Shown here piece by piece: positions 1 to 7,719 of a stretch of 18,057 bases of DNA; position 1 is the first letter of the stretch, and the number at the start of each line of letters is the position of its first letter. The position numbers and the translations under genes were made by a program. A model generated the notes under the pieces. That model worked only from the letters and a program-made list of their open reading frames with translations. It ran no database searches and was not told the DNA's origin. This DNA comes from Oscillospiraceae bacterium (lineage in GTDB: Bacteria; Bacillota_A; Clostridia; Oscillospirales; Ruminococcaceae): contig JAFWUX010000184.1 in the NCBI GenBank assembly GCA_017523995.1, positions 1 through 18,057 of the forward strand, in the 5' to 3' direction.

Positions 1-280
1 CCTATCCCCTTTAGGTTTTCCCCTCGCGCTCCCCTTTCCTGATTCCTTGACCCCTTTAGGGCGTAAGCCACTTGTTTGACTTGTGCTGCGTCTTAATGCA
101 TAGGCTGATTTGTGAGAGAATGAAACCTCAAACGTCAGACCTGTGCCAAATCGCAAGGCTCGCGCCAATCAAACGGGTATGTTTCAGCAAGCAGCATTTG
201 TCAAATGAGTGGCTTACGCCCCAGAGAGGAGAGGGTAAGGAAAGAGGGAGCGCGAGGGGGAGAACCTTAGGGAGAGGGGA
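1..280. repeat. Large imperfect inverted repeat at the left edge
   Basis: The left arm (about 1-89) and right arm (about 191-280) are imperfect reverse complements around a loop of about 100 bp. The best-matched parts are GTGGCTTACGCCC at 209-221 against its complement ending near 70, the inner stretch CCACTTGTTTGAC...GCTGC at 68-89 against GCAGC...GTCAAATGAGTGG at 191-212, and the block GGGAGCGCGAGGGG (247-260) against the complementary block near 18-33. The left arm starts at the window edge, so the element may continue outside. A short MITE-like or REP-like element is plausible. The 73-codon reading frame across it lacks a ribosome binding site and family features, and I regard it as spurious. 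Confidence 0.6.
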
Positions 281-528
281 GACCCGAGCGTAAGCGAGGA
301 CTTCCCTCTCTCTATGGTTCTTCCCCTCGCATTCGCGCCCCGCGCCCAGCGGAATCCATCATTTTGACAAAAGATAAAGAACATCAACACCAAATATCCC
401 ATTAGCAATATGGATGTCGGCACTGCCGACTGAAAAACCGAAAGCCGCCCAGTCTGCATAATGCAAATCTGAGCGACTTCATTATATTCCAATATGAAAG
501 CAGGATTCCAAAGACCTATCATCCCTTT
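281..528. other. Gene-free stretch downstream of the operon
   Basis: No convincing gene is seen. Positions 271-307 resemble the hairpin element near 18005-18041 at the other end of the window (shared pattern GGGgAGACCC..GCGTaAGCG..GG..TTCCCTC). A 102-codon minus-strand frame crosses the stretch and encodes a short hydrophobic segment. Its ATG directly abuts AAAGGG with no spacer, and its C-terminal half lies in the repeat, so it is not called. Confidence 0.5.
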
Positions 529-567
529 AGCAGATTGATATGTGGCAAAGCCTCATATCAATCTGCT
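529..567 (-). terminator. 14-bp hairpin overlapping the NRPS stop codon
   Basis: AGCAGATTGATATG at 529-542 is a perfect reverse complement of CATATCAATCTGCT at 554-567, with an 11-nt loop. The NRPS stop codon (558-560) lies inside the stem. Read on the minus strand, the stem is followed by AAAGGG rather than a U tract. It is therefore not a canonical intrinsic terminator. It may be a 3'-end stabilising or processing hairpin closing the operon. Confidence 0.6.
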
Positions 568-3500
568 GCTTTCAGCGCGTGAGCGCGCTCTGCAATCTGT
601 CCGAGTTCCTGCAAATCCAGCACATCCGCCGATTTCAGCGTAATATCAAACGCCTTGTTCAGCGCAGATGCCAGCCGGATCGCCTTCAGCGAATCACCGC
701 CGGAAAGATAATAGTTATCCTCCGGCGCAGCATCCGTCAGTTCCAGATTCTCACACCAGATCGCCTTGACCCGCTCAAAGAACGCCGAATACGCATCATT
801 CTGCGCAGCGCTTTCAGCAGCGTGCGCGGGTGCATCGGCAAAGAGCGCCTTGATCCGTTTTCTGTCCACCTTGCCGTTGCCGGAAAGCGGCAGCGCATCC
901 TGCTGATGAATCACAGCCGGAATCATGTAGGGCGGCAGATGCTTCCGCAGATAACCGATCGCCTCCGCCGCTTTCTCTTTCGTGATCTCACCCTGATAGC
1001 CGAACACGCAGGCGGCAAGGCGGTTATAAGCCCCCTCGGCGCCCTCCGCCCAGACTGCCGCGCGGCAGCCGGAGAAGTAATCCTCCAGATGCTTTTCGAT
1101 CTCCTCGACTTCGATGCGATGCCCGCGCACCTTGCACTGCTGATCCATTCTGCCGAGGAACTCAATGCAGCCGTCCGCAAGGAATCTGCCGCGGTCGCCG
1201 GTTCTGTACCAGCGCGCGCCGTCCAGCATGACGAATTTCTCTGCGGTTTTCTGCGGATCGCCGCAGTAGCATTTTGCAACGCCCGCGCCGCCGATCAGCA
1301 GCTCACCGGGGACAAAATGCGGGCAGTCCCGCAGCGATGCGTCCACAATGCGGTAAGCCTGATTGTCCAGCGCCCAGCCATAGGGGATAAACTTTCCGCG
1401 GATATCCGCCTCGGAGCGCACCTCGTACCAGTTTGACCAGATCGAAGCCTCGGTCGAGCCGCCCATTGCGATAAAGCGGCAGTCCGGATTCAGTTTGTGC
1501 AGTCTGCGCGGCAGATTTTCACTGACCCAGTCGCCGGAGAGCATGACTGCTCTGAGCGGCAGCTTTGCATCCTCCGCGGTGGTCAGGAGCATATCAAACA
1601 GCATCGGGACGCTGTTCCAGACGGTGACCTGATACTGCGTGACAGCGCGGATCCAGAATTCCGCATCGCGGTAATGCGCATGACTGAGTACAACGAGCGC
1701 CGCGCCTGCGAAAAATGTGCCGAACATATCGTAAACCGAAAGATCAAAATCAATCGAGGACACCGCGATCAGGCGATCCTCCGGCGCAAGCGCGATTCTG
1801 CTGCTGACATCGCGGATTGTGTTGACCGCGCCGCAGTGCGGAATCTCGACGCCTTTCGGTTCGCCGGTTGTGCCGGATGTGAGAATGACATAGGCAGAGC
1901 TGTCCGCGGGAACAGCAACCGTTTCAAACAGCGTTTCACTGCGCTGCATCTCCGGCGCGACGACCGTCAGCGCACCTGCATCAAATGCGGGATCATCCGC
2001 GACAGCAAAGCGAATCTGCATGGATTTTGCCGCCTTGTGCCGGCGCTCCGCAGGCTGATCGGGCGTGACGGGAACATAGCAGCCGCCTGCGGAAAGCACC
2101 GCAAGAATGCTGATGATCTCCGTGATGCCGCGCTGCACCGTCACGAGCACCTTCTCCCCTGCCGTGACGCCCGCCGCCCTGAGCTTTTCCGCGTTATAGG
2201 AAACAATCTCCGCAAGTGCGCGATAGGTATAGGTCCCGCCGGATTCGCTGTCAATCACGGCAGTGCGTTCCGGATGCTCCTTTGCATTGCGCCAGAATCC
2301 CGAATACAGCCGCTCCGGCTCATCCGGATTATAGGAAGGCACCGTGCGCGAGCGGTCAAATTCGGTTGCCGCCGCAAAGACGGGTTCCAGCGCAGAAACC
2401 GGCGCCGACCAGTCCCCGTGCAGCGCGATCACGCTGCGGATGCTCTGTTCCAGCGCGCCGAACATCTCCGGAATCATGCCCGCAGGGAACAGCCCCTCCG
2501 GCACATCCCAGATGCAGACAAGATCATCGCCGGACTGGAAGGTCTGAAAGTCGATATAGACCTGCGGCGTCTGGGTCAGCATGAAGCCGGTTCTGCCAAA
2601 GAGCGCCGCGCATTTGCCGGAGATCAGCTCAATGCCCTCCGTGCAGGAGAACACAACCGGCGCGAGGATTCCGGCGCCCTTTCCGGAGGCGGTCAGCATC
2701 TTCTGGACTGCCATGCCGCCGAATGCGCTGTGATCATAGCGCGCATAGAAATTCTGCCGGATTGCGGCGGCGGCATCCGCGAGCGAAAGGGATACATCGG
2801 TGTGCAGATCGAGCAGCAGCAGCTCCGTGAAATCCGCGACGGCAAATTCCGAGCCCCTGAGGGAAAGATCGCGGTTGAACAGCGGAATATTCATCAGGAA
2901 ATCGGTTGTGCCGCTCCATCTGCTGAGGACATTTGCATAGAGCGTCAGCAGGAGCATTGCGATTGTGGTGTGATTCTTCGCGGCATCCTCTTTCAGCGAC
3001 TGATAGTCCGCAGCAGAAATGACCATCTGCTGCCGGTGATATTCCGCATTGCTGATCGACTCCGGACGCGCCGCCAGCGGCAGCTCCGAGCCGGTTTTCC
3101 AGTCCGCGGTGACGGTTTCCCAGTAGGCTTTGTCCGCCGCGTATTTCTCTGCATCGCGCTTTTTCTTCTCCGCCAGATAGCCGATAAATGTCCAGCCCTC
3201 CTGCGAAGGGAGCGATTCGCCGCGGTAGAGCGCTGCCAGATCATCGAGGATGATTTTGAAGCTGACAACATCCGCAACCAGCAGATCAAGATCAAAGCAG
3301 AGCCGCATCGCGCCGCCGTTCAGGATGCAGACCGCAAGCCCTGCGCAGATGCCGTTTTCGACATCGAGCTTTCTGTGCGAATGCGTCTGCCGGAGCGTTT
3401 CGAGCTTCTGTTCCGCATCCGCATCGCCGCGCAGATCGTGCACCTCAAACATGGATGCTGCCGCAGCCTGCTCCATGATCTGCTGCGTGCCGTCCGGATT

Positions 3501-3950
3501 GAACTTTGCGCGCAGCATCGGGTGCGCGGCAAGCAGCTGATTCCATGCTGTGTGCAGGCGGTCGATATCGAGCAGCGTGTCCCTGTCAAACTCAATGTAG
3601 ACATGGCAGCTGATGCCGCCGAGCGGCTGATCGTCCTTTCTGCCCGTGAGATATGCCTGCTGCACATCGGTCAGCGCAAAGGGCGCATTGCCGGTCTGCT
3701 GCACCGTGACAGCCTGCTCCGCCGTGCCGGATTTCTCCGCGCAAAGCTTTGCCCATGCGCTGAGTGTCGGCTGCTTGCTGAGCTCCACAAAGGAGACCCT
3801 GATCCCCTGCTTGCGCAGCATCCCGACGAGCCGCATGGTTTTCATCGAATTGAGCCCGTAATGCAGCAGGCTTTCGCCCTCGGGCAGCGTTTCAGCCGCA
3901 CCGAGAATCCCCGCGAGCATCTCCCTGAGCATTTGTTTGATATCGTTCAT
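558..3950 (-). CDS. Nonribosomal peptide synthetase, ArCP-Cy-A(Cys)-PCP
   Basis: This 1130-residue NRPS module probably makes an aryl-thiazoline thioester. Residues about 1-70 are a carrier domain (HYGLNSMKT, S35), expected to carry the aryl starter. Residues about 91-510 are a heterocyclization domain: FALTDVQQAYLTGR (91-104), the D222-xxxx-D227 motif replacing the condensation HHxxxDG, PLFNR (356-360), ADFT (372-375), PVVFS and TQTPQVYIDFQ (459-469). Residues about 550-1035 are an adenylation domain with TSGTTGEPKG (691-700), YRTGD (915-919) and K1027. Its ten pocket residues (D736, L737, Y740, N779, M803, S805, M829, I837, W838, K1027) read DLYNMSMIWK, the cysteine code of pyochelin/yersiniabactin-type modules. 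Residues about 1055-1125 are a PCP (GGDSLKA, S1087). There is no epimerase, reductase or TE. The start overlaps the EntE-like gene by 4 bp (ATGA) and is preceded by GAGGTGG. Overall layout matches the N-terminal part of PchE/HMWP2. Confidence 0.95.
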   Translation of the reverse strand: MNDIKQMLREMLAGILGAAETLPEGESLLHYGLNSMKTMRLVGMLRKQGIRVSFVELSKQPTLSAWAKLCAEKSGTAEQAVTVQQTGNAPFALTDVQQAYLTGRKDDQPLGGISCHVYIEFDRDTLLDIDRLHTAWNQLLAAHPMLRAKFNPDGTQQIMEQAAAASMFEVHDLRGDADAEQKLETLRQTHSHRKLDVENGICAGLAVCILNGGAMRLCFDLDLLVADVVSFKIILDDLAALYRGESLPSQEGWTFIGYLAEKKKRDAEKYAADKAYWETVTADWKTGSELPLAARPESISNAEYHRQQMVISAADYQSLKEDAAKNHTTIAMLLLTLYANVLSRWSGTTDFLMNIPLFNRDLSLRGSEFAVADFTELLLLDLHTDVSLSLADAAAAIRQNFYARYDHSAFGGMAVQKMLTASGKGAGILAPVVFSCTEGIELISGKCAALFGRTGFMLTQTPQVYIDFQTFQSGDDLVCIWDVPEGLFPAGMIPEMFGALEQSIRSVIALHGDWSAPVSALEPVFAAATEFDRSRTVPSYNPDEPERLYSGFWRNAKEHPERTAVIDSESGGTYTYRALAEIVSYNAEKLRAAGVTAGEKVLVTVQRGITEIISILAVLSAGGCYVPVTPDQPAERRHKAAKSMQIRFAVADDPAFDAGALTVVAPEMQRSETLFETVAVPADSSAYVILTSGTTGEPKGVEIPHCGAVNTIRDVSSRIALAPEDRLIAVSSIDFDLSVYDMFGTFFAGAALVVLSHAHYRDAEFWIRAVTQYQVTVWNSVPMLFDMLLTTAEDAKLPLRAVMLSGDWVSENLPRRLHKLNPDCRFIAMGGSTEASIWSNWYEVRSEADIRGKFIPYGWALDNQAYRIVDASLRDCPHFVPGELLIGGAGVAKCYCGDPQKTAEKFVMLDGARWYRTGDRGRFLADGCIEFLGRMDQQCKVRGHRIEVEEIEKHLEDYFSGCRAAVWAEGAEGAYNRLAACVFGYQGEITKEKAAEAIGYLRKHLPPYMIPAVIHQQDALPLSGNGKVDRKRIKALFADAPAHAAESAAQNDAYSAFFERVKAIWCENLELTDAAPEDNYYLSGGDSLKAIRLASALNKAFDITLKSADVLDLQELGQIAERAHALKAAD

Positions 3951-5521
3951 TGTTCCACCTCATCCAGCAGCTTTCGCAGCGCCTTTTTATCCGTCTTGCC
4001 GACCGCCGTCAGCGGGAACTGCTCACAGAACAGCATCCGGTCGGGCAGCTTGAACTCCGCGAGATTGCCCTGCCGCAGTGCCGCAAGGATCGCCTGCTCT
4101 GTCAGCGCGGCATCCTCGCGCACAACAAATGCACAGATCGCCGTGCCGAGCGCTGCATCGTCACAGCCGAGCACAACCGCATCGTGCACCGCCGGAATTG
4201 CCCGCAGCGCATCCTCAACCTCGGCAGGCGTGATCTTCTCGCCGCCCTTGTTGATGACCTCATCCATTCTGCCGAGGATTGTGAGATTGCCGTCTGCGCG
4301 GCGGATTGCCTTGTCACCGGTGCGGTAGAAACCATCCGGCGTGAATTTTTCCGGTTTGATATTGTGATAATAGTGATCGACGGTATAAGGGCCGCGCGCA
4401 ATCAGTTCGCCTGCGGTGCCGTCGGGCAGTTCATTGAGATTTTCGTCCACAATCCGGATTTCATCCGCCCCGGAGATTTCTCTGCCCTGCGAATGCAGCA
4501 CGGCATCCTCGGAATCATCGGGTCTTGTGCAGGTGATGATGCCCTCGCTCATGCCGTAAATCTGCATGACGCGGCAGCCGAATTCCGCCTCACATGCTCT
4601 GACAAGCTCCGGCTCGACAACCGCACCGCCGAGCTGCACAATCTTCAGCGAATCGCTGCTGTACTCGTCAAACACGGGCTTCATCTCAAGGCACATTTTT
4701 GCGATTGCGGGCACAAACGAGGTCATCGTGACATGCGCCTCGTCGATCAGCCGCAGCAGCTCATCCGGCGAGGGAACATAGGACATCACAACCGTGCCGC
4801 CGGTGCAGAATGTCCCGAACAGCCCCGTGCAGATGAAGAAATTATGCGTCAGCGGCATGGCGGCAAGATAGACGCTGTTTTCATCAAGCTGACAAATCTC
4901 CGCACATTTGCGCACGGAGTAATAGTGATCGGCGTGCGTGCGCTCAATCAGCTTCGGAATGCCCGTCGAGCCGCCCGAGAGCAGCAGAAACGCGGTATCG
5001 TCAAAGGCGGGCACCGGCAGATCATCCGGCAGCACCGCGGATGCATCCTGCACGAGCGTTTTCAGCTCCTGCTCCCAGATCACGATGCGGACGGTTTCCG
5101 CCGCGGCACAGACCTTTTCCACAAGCGGTGCATAGTCAAAATCGAGATATTCCTCCGTGCAGACATAAGCGGCAGCTTCCGCCTCCTTTGCAAGCGCCGA
5201 AATCTCCGTCTCGCGCAGTGCCGGATACACCGGAATCACAACCGCACCGATCCGGAACAGTCCGAAATACGCCGGCGCGATCATCTGCGTATTGCACATC
5301 TGCAGAATGACGCGGTCGCCCTTGCGGATGCCCTTTTTCAGGAACGCCGCCGCAAGCCGGTCCGCATATACTGCGAGCTGACGATAGGTCATGCTGTCAT
5401 CGCCGTCCCGGACAGCAATTTTGTCGCCGTACTGCGCTGCCCACTCCCCGACAAGGTCGCCGTAGGATTTTTTGAGCCAGTAGCCCTTTTCTACATATTC
5501 TTCAATTTGCTTTGCATTCAT
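3947..5521 (-). CDS. EntE/DhbE-like aryl-acid AMP ligase (ArCP loader)
   Basis: This 524-residue stand-alone adenylation enzyme is predicted to activate a 2-hydroxybenzoate-type acid and load it on the N-terminal carrier domain (S35) of the adjacent NRPS. It matches the EntE/DhbE/YbtE family throughout: LLSGGSTGIPKLIERTH (180-196), YYSVRKCAEICQ, THNFF (225-229), IYGMSEG (321-327), FYRTGD (398-403), NKGGEKI (424-430) and AEFKLPDR...PLTAVGK (488-509) with K509 catalytic. N227 matches the Asn that contacts the 2-hydroxyl in DhbE. The next residues, ICTG, are one shorter than in relatives and place C231 where salicylate activators have Cys and dihydroxybenzoate activators have Ser. The start is supported by AGGAG six bases upstream. 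The reading frame continues 68 codons further upstream without a better start. The gene overlaps the thioesterase upstream by 20 bp and the NRPS by 4 bp. No aryl-acid synthase is in the window. Confidence 0.93.
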   Translation of the reverse strand: MNAKQIEEYVEKGYWLKKSYGDLVGEWAAQYGDKIAVRDGDDSMTYRQLAVYADRLAAAFLKKGIRKGDRVILQMCNTQMIAPAYFGLFRIGAVVIPVYPALRETEISALAKEAEAAAYVCTEEYLDFDYAPLVEKVCAAAETVRIVIWEQELKTLVQDASAVLPDDLPVPAFDDTAFLLLSGGSTGIPKLIERTHADHYYSVRKCAEICQLDENSVYLAAMPLTHNFFICTGLFGTFCTGGTVVMSYVPSPDELLRLIDEAHVTMTSFVPAIAKMCLEMKPVFDEYSSDSLKIVQLGGAVVEPELVRACEAEFGCRVMQIYGMSEGIITCTRPDDSEDAVLHSQGREISGADEIRIVDENLNELPDGTAGELIARGPYTVDHYYHNIKPEKFTPDGFYRTGDKAIRRADGNLTILGRMDEVINKGGEKITPAEVEDALRAIPAVHDAVVLGCDDAALGTAICAFVVREDAALTEQAILAALRQGNLAEFKLPDRMLFCEQFPLTAVGKTDKKALRKLLDEVEQ

Positions 5522-6260
5522 TGTAAACTCCTGCTTCTTCATTTGATGCAGCCAGAAATCCGCAGACCGCCTCCTGCAGCAGCCCGAGCATTTCCGCCTC
5601 GCGGTCAAAGAGATAGAAATGGCCGCCTGCAAGAAAGCGGCTGCCGAATTTCGCATCCGTATAGTTCCGCCAGCCGAGCACCTCTGCACGCGCTGCCTCG
5701 GGATCCTCCGTTCCGCCGCATGCAAACACCGGACACTGCAGCTTTTTGCCGCTGCGGTCGCAGTATTTGCGCATCATGGCAAAATCGGCGCGGAACACCG
5801 GCAGGAACATCCCGAGCAGCGATTCATCCGCAAGAATCTCCTCCGGCATGCCGCCGAGCCTTTGCAGATAGCCGCCGAATTCGCGGTCTGTCAGCGATGA
5901 TGCATCCACCGCTTCGGGCACATCCGGCGAGGGACTGCCCGAGACAATCACGCCACGCAGTCTGATTCCGCGCGATTCCAGCAGCTTTGCCGCTTCATAG
6001 GCGATTTTGGCACCCATGCTGTGCCCGAACAGCACAATGTTCCGGCAGCCGTGCGCTGTCCGCAGAATCTCATCTGCAACTTGAGCGCTCTGCTGCTCCA
6101 TTGTGCCGCAGGGCGCTTCTCTCCGTTTTTCCTCACGTCCGGCAAGCTGCACCGGACAAATCTCAATTCCTTTTCCGAGCCTGCCGCACCATTTGCGGTA
6201 GGCAGAGGCGCCGCCGCCTGCATAGGGCAGGCAGTAGAGCTTCACAACCGGATGTTCCAT
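5502..6260 (-). CDS. Type II thioesterase (alpha/beta hydrolase)
   Basis: This 252-residue external thioesterase of the GrsT/SrfAD type is expected to remove stalled or wrong acyl groups from carrier proteins, or to release the product. Visible features are KLYCLPYAGGGASAYRKW at the N-terminus (oxyanion region), the GHSMGA elbow with S81, D186 in CGGTED, and H214 in AGGHFYLF, giving a complete Ser-Asp-His triad. ATG at 6260 is preferred because AAAAGGG lies upstream. A GTG at 6278 would overlap the PPTase stop as GTGA and add six residues; it has a poorer ribosome binding site but cannot be excluded. The gene sits between the PPTase and the aryl-AMP ligase, as type II thioesterases do in many siderophore and NRPS operons. 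Confidence 0.92.
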   Translation of the reverse strand: MEHPVVKLYCLPYAGGGASAYRKWCGRLGKGIEICPVQLAGREEKRREAPCGTMEQQSAQVADEILRTAHGCRNIVLFGHSMGAKIAYEAAKLLESRGIRLRGVIVSGSPSPDVPEAVDASSLTDREFGGYLQRLGGMPEEILADESLLGMFLPVFRADFAMMRKYCDRSGKKLQCPVFACGGTEDPEAARAEVLGWRNYTDAKFGSRFLAGGHFYLFDREAEMLGLLQEAVCGFLAASNEEAGVYNECKAN

Positions 6261-6274
6261 CTGATACACCCTTT

Positions 6275-6958
6275 TCACAGCAGATCCGCCGGCGTCAGCG
6301 TGCAGACTTCACAAAGGCGCACCCCGCCGCAGACGGACACAAAATATCCCGCACCCGCCGGCAGCCGGAACTGCGCAAAATACAGCGCCGGTGCAAAGGG
6401 ATGCGTATAAAAAATCTGATCTTCGCCGACAAACGAAAAGCTGTCGAGCGCCGTTGTCAGGCCTGTCCCGAGATACTTGACATAGGCTTCCTTCAGCGTC
6501 CAGAGCCGGAAGAAATATTCCTGATACAGTGTCTCCGGCAGACCGTCAAGGAATGCCGCTTCATCCGGATGAAAGAACTCCCGCGCAAGCGAATGCGCAA
6601 TCTCTGCGGGCTGCTCGGTGTCGATTCCGACCGGCTGCTCCGATACAGCGCAGACTGCGTATTCGCCGGAGTGCGACAGATTGAAATGCACATCCGCCCG
6701 CGATGCAAGCTGCGGCTTCTGATGTTCCCCGAAGGTGAACGCAAGCTGCTCCGGCGCGGTGCCGGTGACATCGGAGAGGACGCACCGCAGCAGAAAATCT
6801 CCGAGCAGAATGCGCTCATATTCGCCCCTGCAGCGCAGCTTCTGCAGCCGCGTCCTTTTCTCCGCGGAGACGCATTCCAGCGCGCGCTGCATCAGCCTTT
6901 GCGACGCAATGCACGGCGGCAGATGCAGCACATAAATCCGGTTCAGAGATTGACGCAT
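6275..6958 (-). CDS. Sfp-type 4'-phosphopantetheinyl transferase
   Basis: This 227-residue enzyme would transfer phosphopantetheine from CoA to the conserved Ser of the carrier domains, activating the NRPS and the two free carriers of this cluster. Diagnostic motifs are FNLSHSGEYAVCAV (92-105), GIDTE (111-115; D113 and E115 bind Mg) and RLWTLKEAYVKYLGTGL (151-167; WxxKEAxxK). The length is typical of the Sfp/Gsp class. The start at 6958 overlaps the acetyltransferase gene by 16 bp and has only a weak GAAAGA upstream, so expression probably depends on coupling. The 3' end overlaps or nearly abuts the thioesterase. A dedicated PPTase fits a self-contained pathway with four carrier sites. Confidence 0.94.
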   Translation of the reverse strand: MRQSLNRIYVLHLPPCIASQRLMQRALECVSAEKRTRLQKLRCRGEYERILLGDFLLRCVLSDVTGTAPEQLAFTFGEHQKPQLASRADVHFNLSHSGEYAVCAVSEQPVGIDTEQPAEIAHSLAREFFHPDEAAFLDGLPETLYQEYFFRLWTLKEAYVKYLGTGLTTALDSFSFVGEDQIFYTHPFAPALYFAQFRLPAGAGYFVSVCGGVRLCEVCTLTPADLL

Positions 6959-7437
6959 TCTTTCATCATCAGGTGTTCATCGACCTTTTTGCGGAACAGT
7001 CCCGGCAGCAGCCCGACCTCTGTATAGCCCGAGCGCTCGTAGAATTTCATCGCGTTCGTGTTCCAGTCGCCGACAACAAGGAACACCTTGCTCCGCAGCT
7101 TTTTGATGCCGTCCGGATTGAGCGCATACTGCTCAAAGAAATCGAGCAGCTTTCTGCCGCAGCCGTTCTTGCGGTATTCCTCGCGGACAAATACCATGTG
7201 CAGATACGGATACATATAAAACGCGCCGTTCTTCCGGAACCAGATGAATCCGGCGGTCTCCGTGCCGCACTTGAGCAGATACATCAGGTCGGTGCCGAAT
7301 GCCGCCGCGAGTGCTTCTTCCAGCGTCTGCAAAGTCGGATAGTATTTCCGTCCAAGCTCTGAGTGAAACAGCATATCCGCCATTTCATGCAGATCGCCGC
7401 TTTGTGCCTGTTCAATCGTAAACGCTGCCGATTTCAT
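6943..7437 (-). CDS. GNAT-family N-acetyltransferase
   Basis: This 164-residue protein has a standard GNAT fold: the acetyl-CoA pyrophosphate loop is VREEYRKNGCGRKLL (84-98, R/K-x-x-G-x-G), followed by VGDWNTNAMKFYERSGY (122-138), the usual motif B. Its substrate cannot be read from sequence. Being inside the operon, it may acetylate the product, an intermediate amine or a carrier-bound amino acid, or protect the host. The start has AAGGGA six bases upstream, and this site lies within the last codons of the preceding carrier-protein gene, so the two are likely coupled. It overlaps the PPTase gene by 16 bp. Confidence 0.9.
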   Translation of the reverse strand: MKSAAFTIEQAQSGDLHEMADMLFHSELGRKYYPTLQTLEEALAAAFGTDLMYLLKCGTETAGFIWFRKNGAFYMYPYLHMVFVREEYRKNGCGRKLLDFFEQYALNPDGIKKLRSKVFLVVGDWNTNAMKFYERSGYTEVGLLPGLFRKKVDEHLMMKECVNL

Positions 7438-7440
7438 ATC

Positions 7441-7689
7441 TTATCCCTTTCTCGGTGCCTCGCTGATGATCTCAGCAATGGACTTGACCGTGTTGAACTG
7501 CTCCAGCTTGAGGTCTTCCAGCGAGAGCTCCACGCCGAATGCGTCCTCAAATACCGTGATGAGCCCGATGATGTCAAAGGACTCGATAAATCCGCCGGAG
7601 ATCAGCTCGGTGTTCTCGTCGATCTCCATATCCTCCAGCTCGTCAATGTTGTTTTTCAGAATGATAATCAGTTCTTCCGAAATGCTCAT
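7441..7689 (-). CDS. Free-standing acyl/peptidyl carrier protein (second)
   Basis: This 82-residue acidic protein has the carrier fold pattern. The phosphopantetheine site lies in GGFIESFDIIGL, with S37 at the usual D/E-S-F/L position. This is followed by the helix 2 region ITVFEDAFGVELSLEDL and the helix 4 region TVKSIAEII. ATG at 7689 is chosen because AAGGAG lies eight bases upstream; a TTG two codons earlier would leave only three bases. It lies directly between the PP-loop enzyme and the GNAT, so it may carry the substrate of one or both. The acyl group is unknown. Confidence 0.9.
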   Translation of the reverse strand: MSISEELIIILKNNIDELEDMEIDENTELISGGFIESFDIIGLITVFEDAFGVELSLEDLKLEQFNTVKSIAEIISEAPRKG

Positions 7690-7719
7690 GTTCAAAACTC
7701 CTTATTTTCAAATATCGGT

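Noticed and set aside
214..522. 102-codon minus-strand frame with a hydrophobic stretch downstream of the NRPS
   Set aside because: The ATG abuts a purine run with no spacing, the C-terminal half is repeat sequence, and no family is recognisable. A small membrane peptide cannot be fully excluded.
540..6410. Long plus-strand frames opposite the NRPS, aryl-ligase and thioesterase genes (up to 943 codons)
   Set aside because: They mirror the codon pattern of the GC-rich minus-strand genes, are rich in Arg, His and Cys, lack family motifs, and overlap genes with clear conserved domains.
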